Positions 1-12,207 of a stretch of DNA of 64,000 bases are shown in pieces. The DNA lies in the NCBI RefSeq assembly GCF_019059575.1, contig NW_024882997.1, positions 62,001 through 126,000 of the forward strand. Direction: 5' to 3'. The notes below the pieces were generated by a model that ran no database searches, was not told the DNA's origin, and saw nothing but the letters and a program-made list of their open reading frames with translations. The translations under genes were made by a program, and so were the position numbers. The number at the start of each line of letters is the position of its first letter. Within the stretch, counting starts at the first letter, position 1. Origin of the DNA: Amphibalanus amphitrite (taxonomy: Eukaryota > Arthropoda > Thecostraca > Balanomorpha > Balanidae).

Positions 1-300
1 TGGCAAAATCAGTGGCTTTTGCTTAACAATTGGCCTAGCCAAAGTGACCTCAAAGGCCAGACGATTCCATGACGGTTTTTCGTCCAGCAGATTTTCGTCG
101 GACAATTTTTCGTCCGCAGATTTTCGTCCGACTTTTTTTCGTCTCGCATTTTTTCGTCTGTACATTTTTTCGTCTGTGCATTTTTTCGTCTGTACATTTT
201 TTCGTCTGTACATTTTTTCGTCCGGACATTTTTTCGTTCGTATATTTTTTCGTCTGTGCGTTTTTTCGTCCGGACATTTTTTCGTCTACAATTTTAACGT

Positions 301-365
301 AACCTAACCTAACCTAACCTAACCTAACCTAACCTAACCTAACCTAACCTTACCTAACCTTACCT
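301..365. repeat. Interstitial telomere repeat (AACCT)n
   Basis: About 13 tandem copies of AACCT, the C-rich strand of the arthropod telomere repeat TTAGG, with two TACCT variants near the right edge. The tract is inside the foldback element. It runs into a block (about 361-395) that reappears in reverse complement beside the telomere-like tracts at 42.36 and 42.47 kb. Confidence 0.9.
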
Positions 366-422
366 ACTGATGTTTGCCTACCGGGGGATAAGGAAAAAGT
401 TACTTGCATGAATAGATTGCAA

Positions 423-535
423 GCAATGGTAAGTCAAATATTTTTAGGTTAAGTGGTTATGCATCAGGCTTCAGGCCTTCGGCCTGAAGCCAGATACACA
501 ACCACTTAACCTAAAAATATTTGACTTACCATTGC
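423..535. repeat. Near-perfect hairpin inside foldback core
   Basis: The arms begin GCAATGGTAAGTC at 423 and end GACTTACCATTGC at 535. They pair almost throughout, closing on a loop around the CTTCAGGCC/GGCCTGAAG palindrome near 475-490. Confidence 0.85.
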
Positions 536-899
536 CTGTAATCTCTCCTAAGGCATTGCCTTCGGCACTGCACTGCTTCGCCCCGAGTATCATTATGACG
601 TCATTTGCCTCCACAGTTGAATAGCATTGTAGTATGTTTTCACTCAACCTTGGGTGCAAAGACGTAAAATTTATTGAACGAAAAAATGTCCGGACGAAAA
701 TATGTACAGACGAAAAAATATACGAACGAAAAAATGTCCGGACGAAAAAATGCACAGACGAAAAAATGTACAGACGAAAAAATGCACAGACGAAAAAATG
801 TACAGACGAAAAAATGCGAGACGAAATAAAGTCGGACGAAAATCTGCGGACGAAAAATTGTCCGACGAAAAAATGTCAGACGAAATTTTGTCCGGACAC

Positions 900-1165
900 G
901 GGCCAGACTGAAAAACATCCATACACTACGCAGGACGCCCGTGAGACCATCTTGCGCCAAAATTTGGCACAAGCGATTTTGCGCCAAAATTTCTGCGTGA
1001 TTTGCGCCAAAAATTAGGTCTCTATTTGTGCGAAAATTAAGCCCTTTTCATATAAAGCACATGTGCACATCTACTGATCAAGACTTATCAACCAGACAGT
1101 GTTTTGGGGCTTTGTACGCTCTCCCATGTTTGGTCCGATCTGTCAATCACAGCAAGGCCGTATAT
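900..1165. repeat. Dispersed repeat, inverted copy of the 7.9-8.1 kb block
   Basis: The stretch has repeated TTGCGCCAAAATT motifs and ends near a GTACGCTCTCCCATG segment. Both recur in reverse complement at about 7885-8090. No reading frame is recognised. Confidence 0.6.
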
Positions 1166-2475
1166 AGGAATCACAGTGTATGAGCTAAGAGCCTTGGCCC
1201 TAAGACTCGCAAGCCTTGTATGTATTTAGGACAGTTCTCTATATACCGCAAACAGTGATGCCATCCACATTTTTGCTCCATCCCAAGATCTCGACCAGAA
1301 TTTCCCAAGATTCTCGTCTCAAATCCCAAGACATCCCATCGAATATCCTTAGGAGTACCCCAAGTAAATCCATAGCTTATTTTGGACATATTAGTGTGTT
1401 TAGTATTCAACTTTCTCTTCTTCGGGTCCACCCTTGTCCTTATTGGCGTATTTACAGCAGCTAATGTACCTAGAGGCCGGGGGGAGGGGAGGGGGAGGGG
1501 TCGATCGGACTCTCGGTTCCTGACCGAGTATAAGAGCTTCACGAAAAATGAAGATGCTGGCCTAGACAACATGAAGCCGGTGGTATCTGATATTATGGTC
1601 AGGTCATTCGTCGACCGTCAATGGTGGGTCAAGGACTTAAAACACAGTCCGAATCTATTAGAACTTCTTGGAAACGAAGTCTGTGGCATTTTGGATTTAT
1701 TTCAAAATTTGTCTCGTGACACATTTGGAGAAGCTAGGGTCAGGTGAGGTCAGGCTGATTTGAAGTGTTTTCCACCACTGAGTTTTGAAATATGGGCTCC
1801 AAAACAAGCTCTTAAAAGCTTATGTGAATCCTGAAATCGAAAAGCCTATGCTGTGAATCTGCGCGTAAGCCAGTGCCCGCTGGGGCCCATGAATTTTCAA
1901 GCCGGCGATGGCGAGGGGGTCTAAACGAGGACCTAACTCGTCCCCTGGACTATACAGTTACAAGACGTCAGCAGTGTTGTGAAGGTCGCAATGTTACGCT
2001 TTGATTATTTTTGGTCCAGCAGAGCCCAGAGGTCAGGTGACCAGACACTTTTCCGAGGTCAAAGACAAATTGCCCTTATTTTGGTTCGCGGTCAACGGAT
2101 AAGCCCAGGGTTACTTTTACAGGAAAAGTTGAGAGGGGGAATAAAGTTCGGGGCAAAGGCGGATCCAGGGGCATCTGAAAGGGGGGTGGGCGGCAATACC
2201 ATTAGGTTTTTCGTTAGGATGGAGCCCGCAGAACCTTACCTACCCCCCAAATCCTATTCTTTCCTCGGGTTTCAGCCACTTTATTTTGGAAGGTTGCCAA
2301 AAAATAATTTTGCTAAAAAATATACGCACCTACCTTGGCTGTAAGGGGCGGGGGAGGTCCCAACTTGACTGCGCCCTTGCAAATGCCAATCAGTAGTATC
2401 AACCTATCAGTGGTATCAATAACTAGTAAGTATACCCCGGCCAAACATTAAGTAACGCCTTTCTAAAGAGAGAGG
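1166..2475. other. No gene recognised
   Basis: Only short frames are open, with no family resemblance. A CCCAAGATCT-rich stretch (1280-1345) resembles 5880-5960, suggesting another dispersed repeat. Confidence 0.5.
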
Positions 2476-2690
2476 TTAATCCGCGCCCTGATTGGAGGTC
2501 ATTTTGGCCCCCATGTGGGTTTTCTTGAAAAGTGAAAAACGGCGGCGCGCAGCGCCGCCAAATTTTTAGTACCTTACCGGGCATCAATTTGAAACCTTCG
2601 CACAAAATTTCAAGTCTTAGGTCACCTTAGGTCAGGAGTAATTGATGTCAAACTGTTCGAGCAAAAATGAGCAAAAAAAAAACATGAAAT
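2476..2690 (-). mobile_element. Truncated TTAA-type MITE end
   Basis: The block starts TTAATCCGCGCCCTG and carries a broken G/C-run palindrome, the GGCGGCGCGCAGCGCCGCC hairpin and an AGGTCA-rich tail. It is the reverse complement of the right end of the element at 42505-43674 (compare 43490-43674). The other end is missing. Confidence 0.7.
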
Positions 2691-3539
2691 TCTTAAACGC
2701 TCACAAAAGCTACAGTTAACGAGCAATTCCAAAGTTCTTTGTGTGGTCGTGTATGTAGAGAAACGACGGCGCTACAAAACTGCAACCTCTACAACTACAA
2801 GGTGGGCAGTGATATCCGAACAAAAACTAATGAAGCACAAAACTTGAATTATTACTATTAGTATTAGTGAGCAGTGAAAGTTCCATTGGGAAAGCCGGCT
2901 GTGATGAGGTACATTTTTTTGCGCCCTGCTCTGCATGCAAAGCAGATGAACGTGAATGCTGCATAAAGAGAAAAATCATTTATTACTCAAATCTTTGATG
3001 CCTATGGGACAAAAATAACGTTGTTTTTCCTTCAATGATTCCGGTTTGGAGGATGGTTAAACACGGCCATTGTCATATTGGGACAAAAATTTTAGATGTC
3101 TGGCCTTGGCGTCGATGAAAAAGTGAAAATAATCGTGAATAAATGGGTCGTTTCTGAGAAAGAACACAGAATATAAAAGGGGGTCCAAAAGGGGGTCACC
3201 TTCTTTTTGCGTCAAAGGAGGGGCCATGGCCCATTGCCCCCCTCCCCCTGTATCCACCCTTGGTTCGGAGAGGTAATCCCGTCCCCCGCCGGTTTCTACG
3301 CCGACGCCTGTACCGATATGTCAGTGATTGCGAAAAGGCGGAAGAGACAAGACAAGAGACGGTCCCACCGTCCCACCGACTATCCGATCGGTATCGGGTC
3401 AAATCTGGAGTTCCTGCTGCACTGAACGTAAAATGGTTGGATGGAACCGAAAATTGAAAATTAATAATTATCTTAACGCCAGCAACGTTGATTGATGACG
3501 AGAATCTGATTAACGATGACTATAGAATCTGAATAGCGA
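2691..3539. other. No gene recognised
   Basis: AT-rich unique sequence followed by a G/C-run stretch (3175-3260). No convincing exon or RNA gene is seen. Confidence 0.5.
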
Positions 3540-3672
3540 ATTGATTGAAAATGGGCTCCAAAATAAATTTGAAAGGGGGAAATTCCCCCTTCCCTCCCTA
3601 GCCGTTCAGACACGATTTGAAAGGGGGAGCGGAATTTTCGAAGGGGGGAAATTCCCCTCTTCCCCCCTTTAA
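3540..3672. repeat. GGGGGAAATTCCCCC palindrome cluster
   Basis: Two GGGGGAAATTCCCC palindromes (about 3575-3590 and 3645-3660) flank a TTTGAAAGGGGG direct repeat. This resembles the subterminal hairpins of the TTAA elements elsewhere in the window, but no terminal repeat is seen. Confidence 0.5.
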
Positions 3673-3797
3673 AAGTAACCCTGGATAAGCCTCCATAGAG
3701 CAAAACCGTAAAATGAAACGCTTTGTGCGGGAGCCGCTTTCTGAAATGTTTTTTTTAGGCATAATGTTTGTAAAAGCTTTTCATAGCCACCCAACAT

Positions 3798-3965
3798 CAT
3801 GGACGCCGGTGAAACAGGGCGCCGGAGGGCATATTAGTCACGTGACATTTGTAGCTTCTCCCCCTTCGTGTGCCTTCTACAATCTACATGCTAAACGTCA
3901 CGTGTAAATTTCACGAACCTTGATCAAATCGCCCCAGGCGCCCTGTTTTCACCGTCGTCCATCAT
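3798..3965. mobile_element. Small foldback MITE
   Basis: Inverted repeats of about 26 bp: CATGGACGCCGGTGAAACAG at 3798 and its complement ending at 3965. The interior also pairs partly through GTCACGTG and TTGTAG/CTACAA segments. No target duplication was assigned. Confidence 0.65.
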
Positions 3966-4268
3966 GCCGCCAAACCACCCATCCCCGTTGATCGGTAGTT
4001 GGAAATTAAACAAATGAGCGCCAGTTGCGAACAGCGACTGAAAGCTGCTACTATACCCATAACAAGTAATGGTACAAAAATAATCCTGCGATTTCGGGAA
4101 GATAATGCCGGCTAGAAACATCGCAAGCTTCGTCCGTTACTTCAATATGTTTGATTAACCGTCCGTAGTGCAAATCCATCCTAAATCTATTATCGACCAA
4201 GGAAAAAGCATTCGACAGCATGAGAAGGCAAAGTGAAATCAGCTTCTGCCAGACATTAGCGTCGCCAC

Positions 4269-4322
4269 GGGGGGGGGGGGGGGCAAGCGGGGCAGCTTGC
4301 CCCCCCAACCTCGGACCGGGCA
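4269..4322. repeat. G-run/C-run hairpin
   Basis: A G-run of about 15, then GCAAGC...GCTTGC, then a C-run: a stem-loop of the same design as the subterminal hairpins of the TTAA elements. Confidence 0.5.
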
Positions 4323-7300
4323 CCCCCTGAGATCGATACAGATCCGATGAGATTTTGGAGTCGAGAAAAAATGGGGGTACCTTTCTGAGAATGTCTGTGA
4401 GGTCAGACTCGGTTGGAGCGTCCAGTTTAAACCAGAGTCTGACTCGCAGTCGGCAAAATCTTCAAGACTCCGAGTCCAGACTCGGAAATGTCAATGCTGT
4501 GATTCATTCCATGTTCCTAGTTCGTTCTTTATTACATTTTACAGCTGATTTTCATAAGTTTTGGAGTGCTGACACAATTTTCGTTCAAAGCGTGAAACGA
4601 AATCTTCGGGGCCTTTCTCAACTTTCGTCAAATGTCTGCGACAGGCTCAAGTACCGTACAAGTGTCGCAGGGCTCATGAGCTTGCTTTAAACAAAGGCTC
4701 CTAAGGAGCTCCACTGAGCCCTAAAGAAGCTTTCAGAGGGCCCAAACCGGCCTATGAAAGTCCCACTGGTGTCCATGTTCTCTGAGAGTCCATACAGGGA
4801 TCTTTGAGCCTTCGAACATTTCTTAGAACCTTAACTGGCCTCTGATAGTTCAGCCAAACTTTTGAGGCGACAGACTTTCCTAACCCCAAGCCGGCATCTG
4901 AGGGGTCACAGCTCACGTGTCCCTCTGAGGTCCGCAACACATGTTTATTATGCCCGCCTACGTAGGGTCCTTAGGGATTCGACACAGACCCCGAAGGTTC
5001 ACACTGTTATCCGAGGGCTCCAGGCTCACCCTAGCCCTAGTCTCTTAGCGCCCGCGCCCACACTGGCTTCTGAGGGCCCCACCTTGGGCTTGGAAAGCCC
5101 TAAAGCACCACGTACACGTAAATATTTGAGGTGGCCCACGCCGATCTCTGGGATCCTAAGCATGCTTCTGGGAGTCAGCACTGACCCTGAGTGGCCAGAA
5201 ATGGCATGGAAGTCCCAAACCTATCTCTAAGGGATCCCTTGCCGCTATGCCGTGCGTAACTTTTGGTTCCGTTAAACAGTTTTTGTTCGCGTTTGCTGCG
5301 CTTCCCTTCACACGAAAAACGAGGAACTTTTGTTCACACTCGAATGAACAAAACACTTCCTCTCACTGGAGCAAAGATGATTTACTTCCGATTCACACTT
5401 CCGACATTCACTCTCCGCCGAATGCCCAATTACGATCTCGGCTACGATCATCCCATCTACTATCGGCGGCTGGGATAAGTTCTATGCATTTCACTTAAAA
5501 CCTCTGCATGCATGCGTGAATGGAGGTTTTAGGAGAGTGATCCGATTAAATGGAGCGTTTTTCACCTTTTTCTGGGTAATGATCATGAGCGTCGAGCGTC
5601 TGCACAGGGGCCCTCTGCATTGCGTCGGCAATCGCAGCCACTAGGCATATACTATAATTCTACCAGTCGTTTTTGTCATGAAATTTCAAAATTTCGAATT
5701 TTTCTGTAAAAAATTACATGTCATAGCTAGAAGGAAACCTTTGTCACCATCGGATTCCTCGCACCATTGCGCGTCGATTGATATGTAAAACGAGTGAGTA
5801 AAGACTGGGGAAAGGCAAGTTTTAACACAAAAGTTGATTTTGCCCCCCCAACCGAAAATCTCTGGCGACGCCTATGCTGCCAGATCCCAAGATATGCAGT
5901 GCAAATCACAAGATCCCAATGTTAATGTTCAAATCCCAAGATCTTGGGACAAATCCCAAGGAATGGCATCGCTGACCGCAAATATACCGTGTTTAGGGCC
6001 TTGATACGGCCTTGGGGCCTTGGAGCGATCTCTAAGCTGAGCCAGCTGAGCTAGGCTTGGAGCTAAGCAGCTTTTGAGAAGGCAACTAGAATAAAGAGAT
6101 TACTCATCTATTTGATGACGTCATTAGTTTCCGAAAATAGGGTTGAAAGATTGGTAAAAAAAGGTTCAACTCAGTTTTATTTCTATTTATCAAGGCTGTG
6201 TTCAGCTGATAATTAGTTCATTTAAGTGATGCCAGGCAATATATAGCTACATTTATTTGGTATATAAAAAAGGCTCAACAGTTTACATGCAGTTTGTTTT
6301 GTTCTTATGGACGTAATTATTAACAAATCATTTTACTAAAGTCGTTTTTCGTTTCAGCTTGTTCCAAATACAATTGCGGCGCGGGGATTCTAGAAAACAA
6401 CCACTGAAACAACCAAAACAACCAAGGAAAACAACAACATTCGTTGAGGAGCGCGCTAGTCGGCAACAACAACACCAACCACAGCAGGTGGGGATCAGGA
6501 TACTGATTGGAAAAGTCTTCATCTTGGTCTGAAAGAAAAAGTAGTTATATACACTGTGGGAAAAGTAATATTTCTACCCTGGGAGTATAGGTAAGCCAGA
6601 ACATTATCTTTTTCTTGAATCTCTCGAGGGTTCAAGTTGATTGATAGTACAGACTACAGAATTCAACTGTGGGTACTTATATTTCGGATGAAGTACCTAG
6701 ATATTGGTGTCAGTGAATTGGTATTCTTATAGAGTCCATGTTATGCCGATTATGGTGTAGTGGCGGGATTGCGCCAAAAATTTCATTGCACGTCCTGAGC
6801 TCTTGTTCTGTCGCTGTTTTTATGTCAGCGTGCTGTCAATTTTTCTCATATAAGGAAGTTCTTGCTGGCGCTTCTTGACCTCTCATTGGTCAAATGAAGA
6901 GACCACGTGAATTTGACCGATGAGGGCCCAGGCCAAGAAATAACCGCATGCTCGCAGCCTGCTGATAAAAAACTGCAACCGAACACCGCCCGGGTTAACT
7001 TTGCGTGCGCCAAATTCAGTGCATGGCAGCAGCTGAATTTTTCGGCACAGGGCGGCCTCATAATTTTTTGGCGAAAGATGGTCACCGAATTAAGTCCGCA
7101 CGCTGGTCAATCTCGGGGCATATTGGTCAATCTAGCGACTAGCAGCAGATTCGCCGTGCTGGCGGCTCTGGAGAGGTCTCGGGACGAGAGGTCCCCGCCC
7201 CGGTGGCCGGTCGTCGCGTGCTCGAACTGAGCCGCCCTGAGTCTACCCAGCGGAGGAACGGGTGCTCAGAGTCAGGTGAGGCCTCCATTCTCGGCGTGGA

Positions 7301-7884
7301 AATAGGTATTGGTATGGGAGACCTTGTTAAACATCGCCGAGCCTCGAATACTGCAGTGGGTTCTTGCCCACTGCGGTGTCGAGGGAATGAGAGCGCTGAC
7401 GACCTGGCGAAACAAGTGTCGCGCGGCGCCGTGTGCCGAGAAGAAGCTGATGTGCCGGGGCACGTGCTGCTCCGCTGACGGGCCCTCGCTGGCCCCCGCC
7501 AGCCTCGAACACACCACTCCGCCGATTTTTGTGGCCCCGGAACTTCCGGCTCCGGCCTTGTTTCACGGCACGACGCTACAGTGCGCTAATCGTACTGAGG
7601 TATACAGGGGCGCGGGAACTTCTTTCCGACTGGGGGGGCACACCATAATAGAGATTAACCTAGGGTACCCCCAAATCTAGTTTTCTCACCGGTTTTAGGC
7701 CACTTATTTTTCACCCCTCGGCTTTTTCAACAAAAAAAGAAAACATTTACAAAAAAGTTTGGTATTCCGTCTCAAAGCTGTGGGGGCACCGCCCCCACGG
7801 CCCCAGAGTTGGGGGGGCAAGCTGCCCCCACTGCCCCCCCGGCTCCCGCGCCTATGGAGGTATAGAGTTTAAATAAAAAAAAAT
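4323..7884. other. No gene recognised; degenerate repeats
   Basis: Positions 4680-5230 hold a degenerate series of CTGAGGGC-like segments. Positions 5470-5545 form a hairpin around GCATGCATGC. Positions 7635-7860 carry GGGGGCAC/GTGCCCCC hairpins. No splice-bounded exon with family resemblance was found. Confidence 0.5.
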
Positions 7885-8100
7885 TATTCGGACGCTGGAA
7901 CATGGGAGAGCGTCCAAGGCCCTGGTACGCTCTGTCTGGTCTGGTTGATTTTGTGGCTTAATTTTGGCACAAATAGGCACCCAATTTTCGGCGCAAATCC
8001 TGCAAAAATCTCAGCGCAAAATCGTTTGCGCCGAATTTCGGCGCAAGAGGGTCTCACGGGTGTCCGGCTCAGTGTATGCATGTTTTCCAGTGTGGGATTT
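7885..8100. repeat. Dispersed repeat, partner of the 0.9-1.16 kb block
   Basis: It contains CATGGGAGAGCGTCC, TTGCGCCGAATT and a GAGGGTCTCACGGG segment. These match 930-1135 in reverse complement, showing a second copy of the same unnamed repeat. Confidence 0.6.
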
Positions 8101-9253
8101 CACCGCTGCACCAGCACACTGGCCCAGCGTACGGTACCTAAATACCACCAAGGACCAGCACCATTCCACGCAACCTCAGCACCAGACCTCAGTCAATCTG
8201 CACTACATCGTGCACCGGCGGAGTCCGCACTGACGAGATCTCGTGGAAATCGCCATACTTTGCAGGCTTGCCTGGTGGAGGTCTCAGCTAACCTCGCGAT
8301 GGTAGGGGAGTGGGGGGGGGGGGGGGGGGGGCGTGTCGTATTTGGCTACACCCAACTATCTTGAAAACAAGAAAGGTGGAAATACTCTGGAAAAGCAGAA
8401 GAAAGTTTACTATTCGACCTTTCAGAAGCATTAAAGTCATTTTTCGATCAGTTTATTGCTAACGTCACTGAAGGTCACCAAACATAAATTATCGCGAAAA
8501 GATTCCCTATTTTGACAACATTTTTTTTTCTCTTAAACTGGCATGCCTTAACTTCGTGAACCAAAAGAGCTAGAGAGTCACAGAAAAGCACATTTGATAG
8601 CACTTTCACTGACATGTCCTCAGATTTGACCTCAGGTCAACAGTTTGGCCCACAGGGGGTGAAACCATCAAAGTAGATGGTTAGCCAAAACCATACAATG
8701 GCAGTGTATTGTCTGACAATGGTGAAGTTGAACACAATGGTGCTGAAATCGTGGTTCTGCAACCATTTTTGGCGAAGTTATTCACCAAATACCAAACCCT
8801 CACATTGGGGGGCACTTGACCTGAGCCCAGAGGTCACCGGTTGACCTGGGAACTTTAAAAAAGTACGGTCGCTATATCTTGTAACGACGCACGCTTTCGT
8901 TTGTTTCATCAGGCTCTAGCTCTAGGCTCTAGGGGTAAAACAGCCGGAGGGGGCTTAATCTGCCTCCGTACCATGTTCGCGTACAATTTACGAACGTATG
9001 CAAACTGCTATTTACTTATGAAAATTCGACCGACGACGTCACCTGTTTATGTACACGTCTGTTCCTGGACTCTTTGTCTATGATTTCAGAAATGGGTGTA
9101 GTTTAATACGGCTAAAAACAGACAAAACATACCACCAGCGCACAATACCCCTCCATTTTCCAAACTTCATTGAACTACTCACCACAAGAGGGTGCAGCTC
9201 CCTTGGGCGTAGAATACACCGTGATATAAATTACCATCAAGTTTTATGACATC
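8101..9253. other. No gene; AGGTCA-rich decayed repeat
   Basis: Positions 8460-8870 have several AGGTCA/TGACCT hexamers and wording like the interiors of the TTAA elements, so this is probably a decayed copy. A G-run of about 20 lies at 8310-8330. Confidence 0.45.
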
Positions 9254-9255
9254 TA

Positions 9256-11171
9256 CTATGCATTTCAGACCCCATGAGACCCTGCTTTTCGGCGATAATT
9301 TCTTCAATTTTTGTCCAATTAGCTTGAAATTTTGGCAGACGATATTTCAGCTCAAGCGCCAATTTTTGTCAATATGGTCTCTTAACAAAATATCAAAATT
9401 TAGAGCACTTGTCGTTGGCTCGTAATGTTAATCAGTTTTTGCACCCGGATAGAGGCTCGCTCGCTACCGCACCGGATTGGATAGGAGCGCTGGCCAATCA
9501 CGTTGCGCCGGGCCCAACTAAACTCCGCCCACTGGCCGTGACCGCGATGGGTCTATGCCGCTTCAGTCGGTGTCAGCACCGCGGAGAGGTCGCAGCGGGA
9601 CCACATACTGGAGACAAGTGAAGCTGGCAAAGTTGTTTCGGGACGAAAGCCAAAAAATTATCCGTTTGAGGGCATTTGGTACCCTCCTCACCTTATTTTT
9701 GTATTTAAACGTAGAACCAGCTCAGAATATTCAGAATGATCAGAATCAAGGTAGGATCTATTGGAACGGAACCGGCCGTAGAAGGAAAGATTGATAGACT
9801 CTTGGACTCTAAACATTTATTTAAGCCGGAGTTGCACCTATCTCATCGTCAGGTTGGGTCAGGTCACTACCCGATTACCTACCTATAAGATCATGTGTAA
9901 GCCTGTGCTTAACCCAAAAATATTGATATATTTGGCAGTGCCAATAAATGTTTCTGAGGAAGGCGCAGAAAGCAACAAAGTAGGATGAAGAGTCTCGGAC
10001 ACGGCCGATTGCCTGGGGCATCGCTCCAGCGAAACGACCGTATTCGTGATTCGTGAAGCGGTGCGGGGCGGGGCGCCGGGTGGGGCAGAAGCGTAATGTG
10101 TCGTATGGTAGAAATGGCCTTTATCGCGGTGTCATGTGTGTGTTATATTGTTAAGACGTGCACAAAAAGAAATAGCAATGTGGCAGGCGGACGTTGGGCA
10201 CTACACGAGAACGATCATCAATAAACTCGTATCTTTTTTGTAAAACTTAAGTAACAGTAGGTATGTCCTCAATGGTGAGTAAACTATCTCTAGGCTTTTA
10301 CTTTTCATGTTTGCATTTCAACACACAAGCTCTGGGGGCAAAGTTAGTCTGGCGACCTCCTCAACCTAATTTGATGATCAAATGGATTAGTCCTGAAGGT
10401 GTTCAATGCTTAGTTGCACCGGGATGATATACCTAAATCGATCACGCCGGCATCATTCCTAATCAAATTTCATATTTCAAACACATAAATTGCATCATGT
10501 TAATGGTGATTCTGTTTTGCAATTTTGACGTAGTCTGACGCGATACATAATCTTACGCAATCATTTGAAATCAACAGCGTCTTTTATGCGCGTTTTTTCA
10601 CAAGCCCCGAATCTTGTGTGGAAATACATATATATTTTTTGTGACTGAACAAGGTGTACACTGTACGTACATTTGTGATAGATACAATTAGTCGAGGGCT
10701 TCAGCTGGTGCGTTACTTAGTATTGACGTAGGCAGATACTAAGTAACGTTACTTATGCGCGCTATTTAGCTCATTCGATGAAATTACGGCTGCAACGACA
10801 ACTGCACGGCAGCTACGGTCCATGCGAGCCGCCCCGGTGCGACAGCTACTGCCCCGCCCGCTCCACGCAGCCGACTGACCGGCCAAGGTCACTACCCCGT
10901 CCGCCGGGAGGGCGGAGCTTAATGGTCACGTGTTTGTGACGTCACACCTACGCACGGATAGCCTCTACACCACTGACGGATTTACGGAGCCGATTTTAAC
11001 ATTACGAGGCAACGACAAGTACCCTAAAATTTGATATTTTGTTAAGAGACCATATTGGCGAAAATTGGCGCTTGAGCTGAAATGTGCATTGTGAAAATTT
11101 GAAGCAAATTGGACAAATAGTAAATAAATTATCGCCGAAAATTAGGGTTTCATGGGGTCTGAAAAGCATAG
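9256..11171. mobile_element. TA-flanked long-TIR DNA element, copy 1
   Basis: The element opens CTATGCATTTCAGACC after TA (9254-9255). It closes with the near-complement ending GCATAG before TA (11172-11173). The inverted repeats run about 170 bp, to the segments near 9430 and 11005. The TA duplication fits the Tc1/mariner group. The interior carries CCAAT-like and GC-box-like segments near both ends but no transposase. A second copy lies at 34904-36263. Confidence 0.75.
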
Positions 11172-11186
11172 TAGGCTGGTCGCTTT

Positions 11187-12207
11187 TACCGCTGCACAGT
11201 GGCCCTTTTTCAGAATTAGCACGCATAAATTCAAAATATTTTTTATCTTCTTTTGAGTAAAAAGCAGTCTAATCGTGTGCAAAACATTCCAAACTATCCG
11301 ATGGTGCCATTTTTACCTCCTAAAAACTAATTGTCTTTGGTAAAACTGACCGCAAAATCGAAGTTTGTCGAGAGGCGCGCGGACACCACCGGCGGACCCT
11401 AAAGAGTAGGGTGAGATGAACATCAATTTGTAACGCTTTCGGTGAGAAAATGTTAAAAATTAGTGGCATGGCTGTGAAGCTGAGTTTACGTAGAAGCCCT
11501 AGAAACCACAATTTTCATTGTATAAACTTCAATAGACCACTTTTGCCGAATATTGTGGACACAATAACAGGACAATTATTAACTGGAGATGGCGGCATAC
11601 ATATGAAGCTTTATGTTAAGCAGCACACTCTGGAACATGTCGTATTATACATCGTTCGAATCGCCGATCTCTTCGGACCATGTCCACCAAAGGGCATCGC
11701 GCCATTTTGCGCCATTTTGCTTCTACGGTGGATAATGTGAGCCAGTTCAGTCCGCGAGCGGCTGTGGCTCCTGTTCGATACGACTAAGCTCATTGACCTG
11801 GCTCGAAGCTGGTGTCACCTGGTGTGCGCCTAAATGTGGCTTGACTTTTGCCATAAGATGTGCTAATTGAAATTATACTAACGGTGGCTGGCAACAGCTG
11901 TAGATGCGGTCACGTGACGCCCTGGGGCGTCCTGGCGGTCAGTGCAGCGCGGTCGGCTGGCGGGCTCGCCACACTTGCGTTCGGAGCGGCCTGGCCGGCG
12001 GGCGAGCCGTGCGAACGTGCGCCAAATCTTGGCCCGAGCGGCCTGTCGCTGTTGGGCCGAATCTCCTTGGGCAGTTCGTTTCTTTTCTTCTCTTTGCATT
12101 GGCAGGGAATACGTCCTTGATCACGTGGTGATGTCTTGCACCACTTTCAGGTATTGTGGGAATTAATGCGTGCTAATTCTGAAAAAGGGCCACTGTGCGC
12201 TGCGGTG
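11187..12207. repeat. Inverted-repeat pair of about 45 bp, 1 kb apart
   Basis: Positions 11187-11230 and 12161-12207 are reverse complements, with cores CAGTGGCCCTTTTTCAGAAT and its complement. The left arm directly abuts the TA element. The interior is partly GC-rich with no recognised gene. Confidence 0.6.

Larger units (their letters stand above)
63..899. mobile_element. Foldback element with minisatellite arms and telomere-repeat core
   Basis: The left arm (about 75-295) is a tandem array of a roughly 15-bp unit of the form TTTTTTCGTCYGNAC. The right arm (about 670-890) is the same array in reverse complement, so the ends can fold back. Between them lie (AACCT)n and a 113-bp hairpin. A 9-bp direct repeat flanks the unit, AGGCCAGAC at 54-62 and GGGCCAGAC at 900-908 (8 of 9 match). 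Tandem-repeat inverted arms plus a 9-bp duplication are the known architecture of Drosophila FB (Mutator-like) elements. No transposase frame is present, so it is non-autonomous. The termini are only approximately placed. Confidence 0.6.

Noticed and set aside
301..365. True chromosome end
   Set aside because: The tract is only about 65 bp, is inside a foldback element and has ordinary sequence on both sides.
44..922. Phe/Arg/Ser-rich and Lys/Thr/Asp-rich frames on both strands
   Set aside because: They are produced by the TTTTTTCGTC minisatellite arms of the foldback element.
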